A stretch of 64,000 nucleotides of DNA from Megaustenia siamemsis (GCA_032433765.1 JAVIAB010000047.1:13092107-13156106); one strand, 5' to 3'. Positions 31,270 to 42,317 are shown, counted from the first letter of the stretch. The notes: generated from the letters alone by a model not told the origin. Numbers and translations: made by a program.

Positions 31270-32955
31270 TATTATGTGTGTTTGTGATAGCCATGGTTCC
31301 TATCTTGGTGGGTGTCTGTGATAGTCATGGCTCAACTCTCAGTGTATATCCGTGCTAGTCGTAGTTCATATCTTAGTGGAAGACTGTGATAGCCATGGCT
31401 AATATCTTGGTGGGTGTATGTGATGGCCATGGTTCATATCTTGGTGTGTGTCTGGGCTGGCCATGATTCATATCTTGGTGTGTGTCTGTGCTGGCCATGG
31501 CTCATATCTTGGTGTGTGTCTGGACTGGCCATGATTCATATCTTGGTGTGTGTCTGTGCTGGCCAAGGTTCATATCTTGGTGTATATCCGTGCTAGTCAT
31601 GGCTCATATCTTAGTGGGAGACTGCGATAGCCATGGCTCATTTCTTGGTGGGTGTATGTGCTGGCCATGGCTCATATCTTGGTGTGTGTCTGGGCTGGTC
31701 ATGATTCATATCTTGGTGTATGTCTGTGCTGGCCATGGTTCATATCTTGGTGTATTTCCGTGCTAGCCATGGCTCATATCTTAATGTGTTTCAGTGCTAG
31801 CCATGGCTCATATCTTGGTGTGTGTCTGTGCTGGCCAAGGTTCATATCTTGGTGTATATCCGTGCTAGTCATGGGTCATATCTTGGTGTATTTCCGTGCT
31901 AGCCATGGCTCATATCTTAGTGGGTGTCTGTGCTGGTCAAGGTTCATATCTTGGTGTATGTCTGTGCTGGCCATGGTTCATATCTTGGTGTATTTCCGTG
32001 CTAGCCATGGCTCATATCTTAATGTGTTTCAGTGCTAGTCATGGTTCATATCTTGGTGTGTTTCCGTGAAGCCCTGGCTCATATCTTAATGTGTTTCTGT
32101 GCTAGCCATGGCTCATATCTTGGTGTGTCACTTTGCTAGTCATGGCTCATATCTTAGCTTGTGTGTGTGCTAGATATGGCTCATATCTTGGTGTGTGTCA
32201 TGTTAGTCATGTCTCATATCTTGGTGTGTGTCCGTGTTAATCATGTCACATATATTTGTGAGTGTCTGTGTTTAGTCATATCTTAGTGTGTATCTGTGTT
32301 AGTCATGTGTCATATCTTTGTGCGAGCATGTCTGTGTTAGTCATATCTCATATCTTTGTATGCATGTCTATGTTAGTCATATCTCATATCTTTGTGTGCA
32401 TGTCTATGTTAGTCACATCTCATATCCTTGTGTGCATGCCTATGTTAGTAACATCTCATTCCTTTGTGTGTGCATGTCTATGTTTATCATGTCTCATATA
32501 TTGTGTATGTATGTCCATGCTAGTCACATCTCATATCTTAGTGTGTGTCTGTCTATGTTAGTCATGTCTCATATCTCTGTGTGTTTAGTCACATCTCATA
32601 TCTTAGTGTGTGTCTGTCTATGTTAGTCATGTCTCATATCTCTGTGTGTTTAGTCATATCTCATATCTTTGTGTGTGCATGTCTATGTTAGTCAAGTCTC
32701 ATATCATTGTGTGTGCATGACTGTGTTTAGTCATATCTTATATCCTAGTGTGTGTATCTGTGTTAGTCATATCTCACATTATATAGTGTGCCTGTATTAG
32801 TCACATCTCATATCATAGTGTGTGTGTGTCTGTGTTAGTCATATCTCATATCTTGATGTGTGTCAGTGTTAGTCATGCCTCATATCGTTGTGTGCATGTC
32901 AGTGTTAGTCACATCTCATATCTTTGTGTGTGCATGTCTGTGTTAGTCACCTCTA
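31270..32955. repeat. 34-bp minisatellite, about 48 copies
   Basis: The unit contains CATATCTTGGTGTGTGTCTG TGCTGGCCATGG. From about 32230 onward it shifts to TCATATCTTTGTGTGTGCAT with TGTTAGTCA, a second sub-family of 34-38 bp. Frames with CxGHDSYLGV-like repeats are artefacts. Confidence 0.93.
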
Positions 32956-32971
32956 GTGACTCGGGCAGATA

Positions 32972-33250
32972 GTGCTCGTTAACCTGGGAAGTGCCGACCA
33001 TCTAAGGGCAGAATCCCCCTACAGAAAAGACAATCTGCTGCCTTGCAGGAAGATTGGGGACAATCAAAGGCTAAGGAAAGCAAACCTGAATAAAATGCTG
33101 GCTGAAATCGGATGCACTGGGCCACCGGCGCAGAACACAGTGCAACGTTTTAACAGGTATTCAATCAGGGTGGATCTAACAGACTCTAATTATGATGTTC
33201 TGTCTGTGGGGTCGATCAATTCACTTAAACAGACAGCTGTCTTCATGTGA
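32972..33250 (+). CDS. Uncharacterised 92-codon open frame
   Basis: I do not recognise this frame. It begins just after the 34-bp array and translates to a mixed hydrophilic sequence (KIGDNQRLRKANLNKMLAEI in the middle) with no signal peptide or membrane segment. Its base composition is less skewed than the flanks and it has no repeat structure. It may be an exon, a decayed mobile-element frame or chance. Confidence 0.25.
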   Translation: MLVNLGSADHLRAESPYRKDNLLPCRKIGDNQRLRKANLNKMLAEIGCTGPPAQNTVQRFNRYSIRVDLTDSNYDVLSVGSINSLKQTAVFM

Positions 33251-33284
33251 GAGTCTGGAATCTTACTCTGATTGAGTCTTGATC

Positions 33285-33286
33285 GC

Positions 33287-33339
<53 letters not shown>
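33285..33339. repeat. (GA)n microsatellite
   Basis: An uninterrupted run of about 23 AG dinucleotides after GATCGCAGAC. A related CT-rich patch occurs at 33451-33496. Confidence 0.95.
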
Positions 33340-33342
<3 letters not shown>

Positions 33343-33879
33343 ATTATTGTTTCTTCTATCCAACGCTCCTTTGGCTCGTTCTCGTTTCTAACAAATCAGG
33401 TCATTGTTTACTTTCTCATCCACTTCACCAACTAAACTATTGTTATCTCTCCCCCCCCCCTCCCACCCGCACCCTCTCTCTCTCTCTCCCTCTCAGCTTT
33501 GATTAGATTAACCATTTGGTTAAGACATACAATTAAATTCGAGAAGACAGACTTTCTGGCAGACGCACAATGAGACAGACAAAACACCAAATAAAAAGAC
33601 AAAGAGTCATGCAGACAAGCAGTCCGATAGACCTAAATTTGGATAGAAAAATGCAATGAAAGAGATAAAGTAAAAGAAACACAGGGCGATATTTTAAGAA
33701 TCTTAAGTTAATCTGTTAGCAGTTAGACAAAATAAACATTGTAACTAAGGAAGCACTTATTATAATAACGTGGATTAATGACGAGATAAGAAAATATAAA
33801 ATGTTGTATGGACAACAAACACATGCATATTGTTAATTCAAACATTAATTAGCAAAATATGATAGCTCTACGCTACCTG
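33340..33879. other. Unassigned AT-rich sequence
   Basis: Apart from the CT-rich patch near 33451-33496, no frame, repeat or family match was recognised. Confidence 0.5.
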
Positions 33880-34035
33880 GTTTCTTGGTGGTGAGATCCC
33901 ATGTCTAGTCCTCTCGGATAACGGGAAAATAAATAAAAAATAGAAGCTCCTTTGTGTACTCTGCACACGTTAAAGAACCATTGGCAGTTGGAGATCGAAA
34001 GGACTAGACCAACAGTGACCGGTACCCGAGCACAA
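33880..34035 (+). mobile_element. SINE-4 copy, head missing
   Basis: GGATAACGGGAAAATAAATA, TGTGTACTCTGCACACGTTA and ACCATTGGCAGTTGGAGATC align with 17490-17560. The tRNA-like 5' part is lost. Confidence 0.55.
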
Positions 34036-34079
34036 AGGATTTGAAGAACAATTTTACCGAAAAAAAAACTCTCGACTCT

Positions 34080-34717
34080 CTGAATAATAAGAGTATCTCT
34101 GAAGTCAGAGAATATCTGCGTGCATGGCGTGAGAATATCAAGACAAATAACACTAGCGCTAAAACTAAGAATAGCAAAATGTTATATCTTCTCAAAATAT
34201 CTGTATGGTGCAGAAACATAGACATTAGACAAGAAAATAGGAAAAAAAGTGAATTCTTTGAAATGTGGATTTATAGAAGAATAGGTAGAATTGGGTGGAA
34301 AGAAAAGAAAACAAACGATGAAGTCTTAAAACACCTAAAAATGAAAAGAGAACTACTAAACAAAATTCAAACAAGACAAATTATATTTTTGGGCCATGTT
34401 AAAAGACACATCAGCCTACTAAAAGTAATGGGTTAAGGCAAAGAAATGCAAATGAATGCATAAAAATGCGAACTGCAGTAAAGCTGAATGTGAGGAAAAA
34501 TAAAAATATTTTATATTTTTCCTACTAAAAGTAATATTGGAAGGGAAAATACAGGGTAAATGAGGCTGACCTAAACTAGCAGGGACAAGTAACATCAAAA
34601 GATGGACAAGTCAGCCTATGACAACCTGCACCATAAAAGCAAGAGACAGAGCAGAATGGTGCTCCATGGTAGCCAGCCTTCGATGCGGAGACGACACTCG
34701 ATAATAATGATGGCGCG
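34080..34717 (+). mobile_element. LINE-A 3' end with a 91-bp insertion
   Basis: The sense strand encodes NSKMLYLLKISVWC, FEMWIYRRIGRIGWKEKKTN, LKHLKMKRELLNKIQTRQII and FLGHVKRH. It is interrupted at 34430 and resumes at 34521 to the LINE-A terminus (TATGACAACCTGCACCATAA, GGTAGCCAGCCTTCGATGCG). The end has (GATAAT)n instead of (GATGAT)n. Confidence 0.87.
34430..34520. mobile_element. 91-bp insertion with 15-bp TSD
   Basis: CCTACTAAAAGTAAT occurs at 34415-34429 and again at 34521-34535. It flanks a 91-bp insert with AATGCGAACTGCAGTAAAGC in its middle and an A/T-rich right end. The central phrase resembles DR1 (AAGCTGCTGTAAAGCTGA), so this is probably a short retroposed DR1 fragment. Confidence 0.8.
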
Positions 34718-34984
34718 AGACACTGGAGCACGTGGATGCTGGTTTGATTAATAGGGAAAAGATGAATTTTCACACAAATTCGGGTCCCTTCTACTTCTAT
34801 AGTGAAGCAATTCTGGAATCGACAAACAGCAAATAACAAACAACAAAGAACAAACAACAAAGAACAAACAACAAACGATCTTTAAATAAACCTAAACTGA
34901 GATACAGTCATAACTCAGAGCATTATGGGTAATCGTTCTTCCATTGGGAAAAACAAAAGAAAGATTAGAGAATTTGGGAAAAGT

Positions 34985-35300
34985 TCGTAGTGCAGAACAA
35001 ATATATAGAAATGGCACAACGATACACAACGAGCCCTCAATAAGCGTTGCGAGAACACCAGACCAAAATACCAACCACGAAAAAGATGGATCGATGGAAT
35101 ATTAGAAGCACTAGGAAACATAGCAACAGCAGAAGAGAACAGAAGAGTAAAAGACCGCAAATAATATCTCCCCTCGACGCTGACAAGCAGATAAGGAAGG
35201 AAAGAAAAAGAAGAAGGCACAAAAATATTAGAAAATGAAATGAAGTCAAAGCGAGAATATGAAAGAAGCAAGAGAAGCGAGACAAGACCCAGTAACGTCA
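34985..35300 (+). mobile_element. LINE-D 3' end
   Basis: The sense strand gives TTRALNKRCENTRPKY-type text, then WIDGILEALGNIATAEENRR and the 3' end TCGACGCTGACAAGCAGATA followed by an A/G-rich stretch. Confidence 0.8.
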
Positions 35301-35368
35301 TTTTGAAATGCCCATTTCATTGTTGCAGCTTCCAAATGAAATAATTAGTAGCCAATCACGACTATCAA

Positions 35369-35606
35369 GTGAACTGCGATAGCTCAGTGGTTAGTGAACT
35401 GGACTACAAAGGACAAGAGGTAGGGTTCGATCCCAACCGACGGCTTCCGGTTCACCCAGCCTTTAATAGGTACCGGATTTTGTTTCTGGGAAAGTAAAAC
35501 GGCACGGACGTAATACCAACCACATTACCCCAAAAATCATGTGCCGAAGGAACACCATATTCCCTATACGCCACTTGGCGTGACGGGGGTACTTTACTTG
35601 TTTTTT
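35369..35606 (+). mobile_element. SINE-1 copy with 11-bp TSD
   Basis: A-box region GCGATAGCTCAGTGGTTAGT and B box GGTTCGATCCC, body, then CGCCACTTGGCGTGACGGGG and a T-rich tail. ACGACTATCAA occurs at 35358-35368 and 35607-35617, a perfect target duplication. A deletion of about 35 bp removes the region between GTGCCGAAGG and AACACCATAT. Confidence 0.92.
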
Positions 35607-35687
35607 ACGACTATCAAAGATCGACAACAGTCTACTTCCAATAGTTTATAAAAACGACTCAATAGAAGATGTATTTTGCAAGTATAT

Positions 35688-35689
<2 letters not shown>

Positions 35690-35757
<68 letters not shown>
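35690..35757. repeat. (TA)n microsatellite
   Basis: A nearly pure run of about 33 TA dinucleotides, immediately before LINE-I. Confidence 0.97.
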
Positions 35758-35758
<1 letters not shown>

Positions 35759-35759
35759 C

Positions 35760-36080
35760 AAAACTAGACAAGAATACGTGTCGAGCCTTATAAGATGAAG
35801 GCGTTAGAAATACATCGGTCATGTGCTGAGAATGAATGTAGAAAGACTCTCCCATGACGCATACATGTGGAAACAATCTAGTAAAAGAAAACAGGGAAGA
35901 CAAATAAACAAAACAAAAAACACATTGCAGAACAATTACTAGGCAAGACTCAACCATGGAACTAAGCAGCAACCAAGAACTACAAGAACTAGCAGGGAAT
36001 TGTCAGTCGTGGAGAACTATGACTTCCGCCCTATGTTCCCTCTCTGACCAGAGATAAAAATGAAGATGTGATGGTGTCTG
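35760..36080 (+). mobile_element. LINE-I 3' end
   Basis: The sense strand, after a frameshift, reads YIGHVLRMNVERLSHDAYMW, SSKRKQGRQINK and NYxFRPMFPL-type text ending near a GATGTGATGG tail. It resembles the GHVLRM class of LINE carboxyl ends. Confidence 0.65.
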
Positions 36081-36144
36081 TGTGTAAATAAATGTAAGAC
36101 TCACTTAAATGTTGATTAATGCGTGAAAGTAATTTAATGCATTA

Positions 36145-36360
36145 AAATCTATCTATCTATCTATTGACCTTTCGAGCCGTAGCCGGCCCACAGGGTATAG
36201 ACACATATACTTTTTCTCTTTTTATAAATTTTCTTTCTAGCAGTCTCAATCCTTGCACATATCTTTTATCAAATCTCGCCATTTGTCTCTGTTCTGTGCA
36301 AGCATCTCGATCTCATTGAGGGAGCCGATTCCTTCTGCCTTTGCCTCTCTAATCAATGTA
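36145..36360 (-). mobile_element. LINE-J 3' end with (ATCT)n
   Basis: The minus strand reads REAKAEGIGSLNEIEMLAQN then RDKWRDLIKDMCKD, then a short 3' end next to (ATCT)5 at 36142-36163. The phrase CCTTTCGAGCCGTAGCCGGC recurs in altered form near 25.85 and 29.47 kb. Confidence 0.6.
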
Positions 36361-36884
36361 TGCAAATGTATACATAATTAAATTAATGTTTGAAAGTAAT
36401 ATCATGTATTCACATATACACATAAAATGTTGACCTGTCTTTAGAATTATTTTTCTCCCTCGTAGTGAAAACATGAGAGTACAGCAAACAGCAAACAACA
36501 AAGGCTAAGCACAACTTGACGTACATGACTCGGATGTATCAAGTTTATAATTAATTGACAACACTATGAAATAGTCTGTACTTGAGCTAACTATTGTTAT
36601 ATGACTTCTGCCAAGCAGAGCTTATATACAGCTGACTTAATTAAAATGCATTCAGAAATAAAAGCGCACTTTTAATCATGTATATTACTGGTTATATGGA
36701 AACCACTTTAGAACGTGACGTAAGATCCGGTCCGTGCCAGTAGTGAAGTCTGTCCGTCAGATAATGTTCAGGCAAATTTTTTAAAATGACTTTCAGCGCG
36801 GATCAAACAATCGCTTTACCACGTCAACGATCTACAGTTTCAGTATAAATAATTGCATGTCCAGAAGAACTTTTGTGGCGTTGT
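36361..36884. other. Unassigned sequence
   Basis: AT-rich unique sequence with no frame, tandem repeat or recognised element. Confidence 0.5.
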
Positions 36885-37450
36885 AAAGAAGAAATAAATG
36901 ACTCAAGACAGAACAAATAGCAAACTTTCCACACAACGTGAAAATAACATAACGAGCCTTTAATAAACGTTGGGAAAACTCGAGACTCAAGGACCGAGCA
37001 CGAAATAGATGGATTGGTTGAATATTAGAAACACTAGGAAACATAACAGCAGCAGAGGCCAATAGAAGAGCAAAAGATGGATTGACGGAATATTAGAAAC
37101 ACTAGGAAACATAACAGCAGCAGAGGCCAATAGAAGAGCAAAAGATGGATTGACGGAATATTAGAAACACTAGGAAACATAACAGCAGCAGAGACCAATA
37201 TAAGAGCAAAAGATGGATTGATGGAATATTAGAAACACTAGGAAACATAACAGTAGCAGAGGCCAAGAGAACAGCAAAAGATGGATTGATGGAATATTAG
37301 AAACACTAAGAAACATAGCAGCAGCAAGGAAGAGAATGGAAGAGCAAAATACTGCAAATATATCTGTATTGGACGCTGAAAGGCAAACGGGTAAAAAAAA
37401 AGACGAAGAATGTAAAATTTTGCATAAACAAGACAAATTGAACACGATCT
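36885..37450 (+). mobile_element. LINE-D 3' end with internal 68-bp tandem repeat
   Basis: The sense LINE-D tail begins at TTTAATAAACGTTGGGAAAA-type text and ends at GGACGCTGAAAGGCAAACGG. Its IDGILETLGNITAAEAN segment is repeated in tandem. Confidence 0.8.
37061..37330. repeat. 68-bp repeat of a LINE-D coding segment, 4 copies
   Basis: AAAAGATGG starts at 37072, 37140, 37208 and 37276, a constant 68 bp. The unit covers GATTGACGGAATATTAGAAA through CATAACAGCAGCAGAGGCCA. Since 68 is not a multiple of three, each copy shifts the LINE frame. Confidence 0.95.
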
Positions 37451-37663
37451 ACATACAAAACGAAATGTAACCAAATCTACACATTAAATACAATTTAATC
37501 AATTATTCATGCAAAATAAATGGTAGCGATTCTCCTACGAAATACAAGTTATCATATTTTAATAAATACTTTATTTTAACATAATTTAAATACAAAATGC
37601 AAATGTAATAAAATCTACAATAGAACACATAATATAGTAAAATCTAAATACAAAATAACATTC

Positions 37664-37958
37664 ATATAGAAGAATAGGTAGAATTGGATGGAAAGAAAAG
37701 AAAACAATTCTGCGCTGGATAGGACACACACTGCGGAAGCCAACTGAGAGTATTACCCAACAGGCCCTTTTTGGAATCCCCAGGGAAAAAGACAAAGAAG
37801 GAGACCAAAGAATTCTTGGAGACGACAGATGGAAGCAGAGATGAAGATGATGGGGAAGACATGGAATGATCTTAAAAGAATGGAAAAAAAATAGAACGGC
37901 TTGGAAAATGTTTGTTGAAGACCTATGTTCCACAGGTAGCTGAAAAGGTAGAAGAATA
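37664..37958 (+). mobile_element. LINE-A scrap joined to LINE-E 3' end
   Basis: 37664-37703 reads IxRRIGRIGWKEKKT (LINE-A). It switches to LINE-E at about 37704 (LRWIGHTLRKPTESITQQAL, FGIPREKDKE, then NRTAWKMFVEDLCSTGS). This is a chimeric junction between two families in the same orientation. Confidence 0.82.
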
Positions 37959-37959
37959 A

Positions 37960-38006
37960 GAACACCATATTTCCTATACGCCATTTGGCGTGACGGGCTC
38001 TTGACT
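37960..38006 (+). mobile_element. SINE-1 tail fragment
   Basis: CACCATATTTCCTATACGCC then ATTTGGCGTGACGGG, the SINE-1 3' end only. Confidence 0.75.
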
Positions 38007-38604
38007 TCACTATCCAGCGGTTAAAAAAAATAGTCCAATTATGTGCACAAAATCAGAAAATCTTCTTTTCTTTCTGCAGCTAAAAATAGATTAATCAGTT
38101 TAGACAAGTGAGTGGGGATAGATAGGGAGGTAATCCGCTACTAACAAAATGTCATGCCTGTACCAAGATGGTGGTATACATTTTGTGTTCAATCGAACGC
38201 TGTAATATTTGCAGTTTGGGGCTGACTAATGTCCCTCTCTGAGGGCGCATGTGTTTGTGTGTGTGTTTGTGTGTGCGACGTTCCTCTGTCGCGAAGTCGG
38301 TATGCGTTTTAGGTCATGATATTGACGATTGCTCAATAAACGTCGTTGGATTTGTTCAGCGGCGATTATTTTCAGCTCCTTCACGAAGATCATTGTGCCA
38401 TTTCAACCGAAGATTTACTTTAAGGAATTTGCGCCGGCGCAACGGTGTTCGTGCGTCTGGCAGCGTTCTTCAAAGTGAATCAAGCGTTGTGGGTGCATCC
38501 ATTGTCAACAATGTTGTACGTGTTACGTCATAATGTTTGACGATACTATGTCTCTAACCGTAAGCCTGAAAAGAAAGAAAACTTGAACGAGATTATAAAC
38601 AAGG
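38007..38604. other. Unassigned; one 94-codon frame
   Basis: A plus-strand frame at 38249-38533 starts in a (GT)n-rich patch and becomes Arg/Ser-rich, with no known domain. The phrase ACCGAAGATTT...GGAATTTGCGCCG weakly echoes 18016-18050, so it may belong to an unrecognised dispersed repeat. Confidence 0.3.
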
Positions 38605-38790
38605 AGCAGGCAAATAATTGCAGTGCTGCAATAAAGCTGGTAGCACGGAGCAAGTGGTCAGGTGTAACGTACGCTCCTACAGTGTGGTGACAGCTTCCAG
38701 AAAATGAACAAAACAAAATAATGACGTTTCGACCAACATGCGGTCTTCTTCAGGAAACCAGAACAACACAAACGGACAACGAAATGAAGG
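38605..38790. repeat. DR1 dispersed repeat with hammerhead-like motif
   Basis: AGTGCTGCAATAAAGCTGGT is followed by ATGACGTTTCGACCAACATG then CGGTCTTCTTCAGG. On the minus strand: CTGAAGA, A, GACC, loop, GGTC, GAAAC. This is the cleanest version of the motif, with a perfect 4-bp stem. Confidence 0.6.
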
Positions 38791-39047
38791 TAAACTCTAC
38801 TCCATTTTCCACAAAGAACAGAACTTTTAGATCAAGGAGAAATAAAAATGTGATAAGAAATTAAATGAAATGAAATGACAAAACGAAAAGGGAAATGTAC
38901 TAATTACGAAAAAAATAGAAAAATAATCATCTGAAAAAAAATAATTAAATAATGCAAGACTTAGCTGAAAATCGACCCTGGAGCTCCCAAACGGCGTGTA
39001 GACTCAAACAAATTTAATAAATATCAGTCATATATAGTTTACAAACA

Positions 39048-39776
39048 TAGATTCAGTAGGCAGAAAGTCGTATATCAACATTCAGTAGGCAGAAAGTTTT
39101 ATATCAACATTCAGTAGGCATAAAGTTTTATATCAACATTCAGTAGGCAGAAAGTTTTATATCAACATTCAGTAGGCAGAAAGTTTTATATCAACATTCA
39201 GTAGACAGAAAGTTTTATATCAACATTCAGTAGGCAGAAAGTTTTATATCAACATTCAGTAGGCAGAAAGTTTTATATCAACATTCAGTAGGCAGAAAGT
39301 TTTATATCAACATTCAGTAGGCAGAAAGTTTTATATCAACATTCAGTAGACAGAAAGTTTTATATCAACATTCAGTAGACAGAAAGTTTTATATCAACAT
39401 TCAGTAGGCAGAAAGTTTTATATCAACATTCAGTAGGCAGAAAGTTTTATATCAACATTCAGTAGGCAGAAAGTCGTAAATGAACATTCAGTAGGCAGAA
39501 AGTCGTATATGAACATTCAGTAGACAGAAAGTTTTATATCAACATTCAGTAGGCAGAAAGTCGTAAATGAACATTCAGTAGGCAGAAAGTCGTATATGAA
39601 CATTCGGTAGACAGAAAGTTTTATATCAACATTCAGTAGGCAGAAAGTCGTATATGAACATTCAGTAGGCAGAAAGTCGTATATGAACATTCAGTAGGCA
39701 GAAAGTCGTATATGAACATTCAGTAGGCAGAAAGTCGTATATGAACATTCAGTAGACAGAAAGTCTTATACAGCGA
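39048..39776. repeat. 29-bp minisatellite, about 25 copies
   Basis: The unit is CATTCAGTAGGCAGAAAGTT TTATATCAA. A second variant with GTCGTATATGAA dominates the right end, and GTAGACAG variants are scattered. The two sub-variants interleave near 39480-39620. Confidence 0.95.
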
Positions 39777-39804
39777 GATAATATTGATTGTGAATCTGTT
39801 CGTG

Positions 39805-40071
39805 AATCTTCAGCCCTAGTACGACTGTCAAATCTTCAGCCCTAGTACGACTGTCAAATCTTCAGCCCTAGTACGACTGTCAAATCTTCAGCCCTAGTAC
39901 GACTGTCAAATCTTCAGCCCTAGTACGACTGTCAAATCTTCAGCCCTAGTACGACTGTCAAATCTTCGGCCCTAGTACGACTGTCAAATCTTCAGCCCTA
40001 GTACGACTGTCAAATCTTCGGCCCTAGTACGACTGTCAAATCTTCAGCCCTAGTACGACTGTCAAATCTTC
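39805..40071. repeat. 26-bp minisatellite, 10 copies
   Basis: The unit AATCTTCAGCCCTAGTACGA CTGTCA is almost invariant. Two copies read TCGGCC. It has no resemblance to the other 26-bp arrays. Confidence 0.95.
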
Positions 40072-40344
40072 ATGCTAGTCAAGAGGGGTGTTGTCCAAGT
40101 TTAGGCGAGCTACGAAGAGAACGGGGGTAGGATTTGTGAACCAGTTTAATGTTTATTTACTGCCAGATTTGTAGGAGAAAACATCCGAACACTTGTAGAC
40201 AGTTGCTCTTTGTACGATGAGAGTAATCCAACGACTAACTATTTGACTAACTGCCTTGCCGAAGTCGGATGTAAAGGTTCGAAAGGTTCAAAATTAAAAA
40301 AAAAAAGTTTTCTGTAAAACTACAACCGAACTCAAATACGCTCA

Positions 40345-40345
<1 letters not shown>

Positions 40346-40380
<35 letters not shown>

Positions 40381-41455
40381 TGAGTGCCGTTTCCGCATCG
40401 AAGGTTGGCTACCATGGAGCGCCATTCCACTCTGTCTCTTGCTTTGATGGTGCAGATTGTCATAAGTTGACTTGTTCATCTTTTGATGTTATTCGCCCAT
40501 GTTAGTCTTGGTCTGCCTCTGCCTCTTTTACCTTGTTTTTTCCCTTCCAATATTACTTTTATTAGGCTGTTGTGTCTTTTACCATACCCCCCAAACAATT
40601 CAGTCTAGTTCTAACTGTGTTTAGTAGTTCTCTTTTTATTTTCATTTGTTTTAAAACTTCATCATTTGTTTTCTTTTCTTTTCTTTCCATCCAATTCTAC
40701 TTATTCTTCTATAAATCCACATTTCAAAGGCTTCAATTTTCTGTTATATTTTCTTGTCTAATGTCCATATTTCTGCACCATACAGGAATATTGAGAAGAT
40801 TTTGCTATTCTTAGTTTTAGCCCTGGTGTTATTTGTTTGATGTTAGTATATTTTTCATGGCATTAAAATTACTTTTTGCCATTCCTAATCTTTTGCTTAT
40901 TTCATTTGCACATTTTCCATAATTGTTATAGTGTGTCCCAGGTAGTTGTAGTTCTGGACTGTCTCCAGATGTATTCCCTCAACTTTGATATTTAATTGTT
41001 GGTCTTGAGAATTTTCTTTGATAATGATCATAGTTTTAGTATTTTTGATATTCATATCTAGTCCATATATTTTTCTTGTCATGTTTATTACATTACGTAA
41101 TTGTTGTAGATCTTTAGGATTTTTTGCTAGTAGTACAGTATCATCAGCATATCTTAGGTTATTAATTATCTTTCCATTAATATTTAGGCCTGGCAGCTCT
41201 GTGATGTTTTTAAAGATTTGCTCAGTGTATAGATTGAACAAGCTTGGTGATATGATGCATCCTTGTCTTACTTTTCTTTTTATATCAATGGGTGTAGAGT
41301 TATCCTTGTTATATTTTATTATTGCTGTTTGCTCCCAGTACAAATTACTAGTCGTATGTCTGTGTCGTCCAGATTTATATCCTTTAGGCATTGTATAAGT
41401 TGATTATGGTGTATTCTATCAAATGTTTTGGTGTAGTCCACCTTAACGTCCTCTT
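40346..41455 (-). mobile_element. LINE-A with RT domain, 5'-truncated
   Basis: This is the longest LINE-A copy. It runs on the minus strand from an RT motif A-like text (VDYTKTFDRI near 41430) through the catalytic core to the carboxyl end and an expanded (ATGATG)n tail at 40346-40380. The 5' end is lost within the RT. DR2 lies 60 bp beyond the break. Confidence 0.92.
40897..41391 (-). pseudogene. Reverse-transcriptase fragment of LINE-A
   Basis: A 164-codon open stretch of non-LTR reverse transcriptase, the enzyme that copies LINE RNA at the nicked target. KVRQGCIISPSLFNLYTEQI matches RT motif B, and NNLRYADDTVLLAKNPKDLQ contains the catalytic YADD box of motif C. Downstream, VQNYNYLGHTI is the thumb-side YLG block usual in these elements. 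It is about a third of a normal RT domain. The amino end is cut by truncation, and the carboxyl end by a frameshift near 40920, after which the LINE-A text continues in other frames. It is inactive. Confidence 0.9.
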
Positions 41456-41519
41456 AAGTGCAGAAAATGAAGAGGAATTTTATTTTAATTAATCATCGGG
41501 TGAAAGCAGGTAAAAAAAA

Positions 41520-41885
41520 AATTGGTTATTTGGTTATGGAAGGCCCCGGTATCACTGCAAACGAATTAAAATCCATAATTGCTCAAACGCCCGTGCCAGC
41601 GGAATCATCCGAATTAATATCTCATCTCCCAAACAAAGAAAGGTAACTGTAGTCCCCATCGTAGCAGTCTCAGCACACGCCAAAAGACATAAGGCGAAAC
41701 CGCACAGAAAGTGAACACAGCCAACTGTTTCCTGTCATACGATATCATCATTCATCGTAAACAATTGGAATATCGAAACACGATCAAAACGGATGAAACA
41801 CACAGCTCACGGTGTGCACAGAGCACTTAACTCAGTAGCTCCTGCAACAAGCCGGACTTGGAATATGAGGAAATTGCAACAAGGA
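41520..41885. repeat. DR2 dispersed repeat, copy 2 (inverted)
   Basis: Near-identical reverse complement of 18287-18655 (GTAACTGTAGTCCCCATCGT, GTTTCCTGTCATACGATATC, TCACGGTGTGCACAGAGCAC). The small frame at 41458-41646 crosses it and is incidental. Confidence 0.85.
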
Positions 41886-41984
41886 AGTAAAAAATGAAAG
41901 ACAAAAATATAAATTTTGTGAAAGATGAGCACATTAGCACATGTTACATATTAAATACTTTATGGGACCGCGAGTAGAACTGTT

Positions 41985-42105
41985 GAGAACATGGACAATA
42001 AACGTACAATTGTATCGAGGAGCTAAAATAATAGAAGTGACAAAACAAACTACAAGGTTTCGGGAAAGAAGTCTTCATCAGGTAGTAAACAAAAAGTATA
42101 CAAAT
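41985..42105. repeat. DR1-like motif
   Basis: ACTACAAGGTTTCGGGAAAG then AAGTCTTCATCAGGTAG. The minus strand shows CTGATGAAG and CGAAAC separated by 12 bases that no longer pair. Confidence 0.4.
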
Positions 42106-42317
42106 ATTAATACGATATGCAAATCTGTGTGTTTGTAATTGATGCAATTGTGTGTTTATTTTACATTCTGTGAGATCTCTCAGTTACATATATTATTTAC
42201 AAACATTGTCCAGCTACATAATTTAGTTATTTTATTGTCTACATTTTATGAAATGTTTTTACAACTTCTAGTTATGTAAAATGTTATTAAATTTTGTGTT
42301 TGTTTGTTGCATTTACC

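Noticed and set aside
31414..32626. Cys/His-rich repeat proteins
   Set aside because: Shadows of the 34-bp minisatellite in overlapping frames.
35369..35606. SINE-1 as part of a transcribed host gene
   Set aside because: Its perfect TSD and multiple copies identify it as a mobile element.
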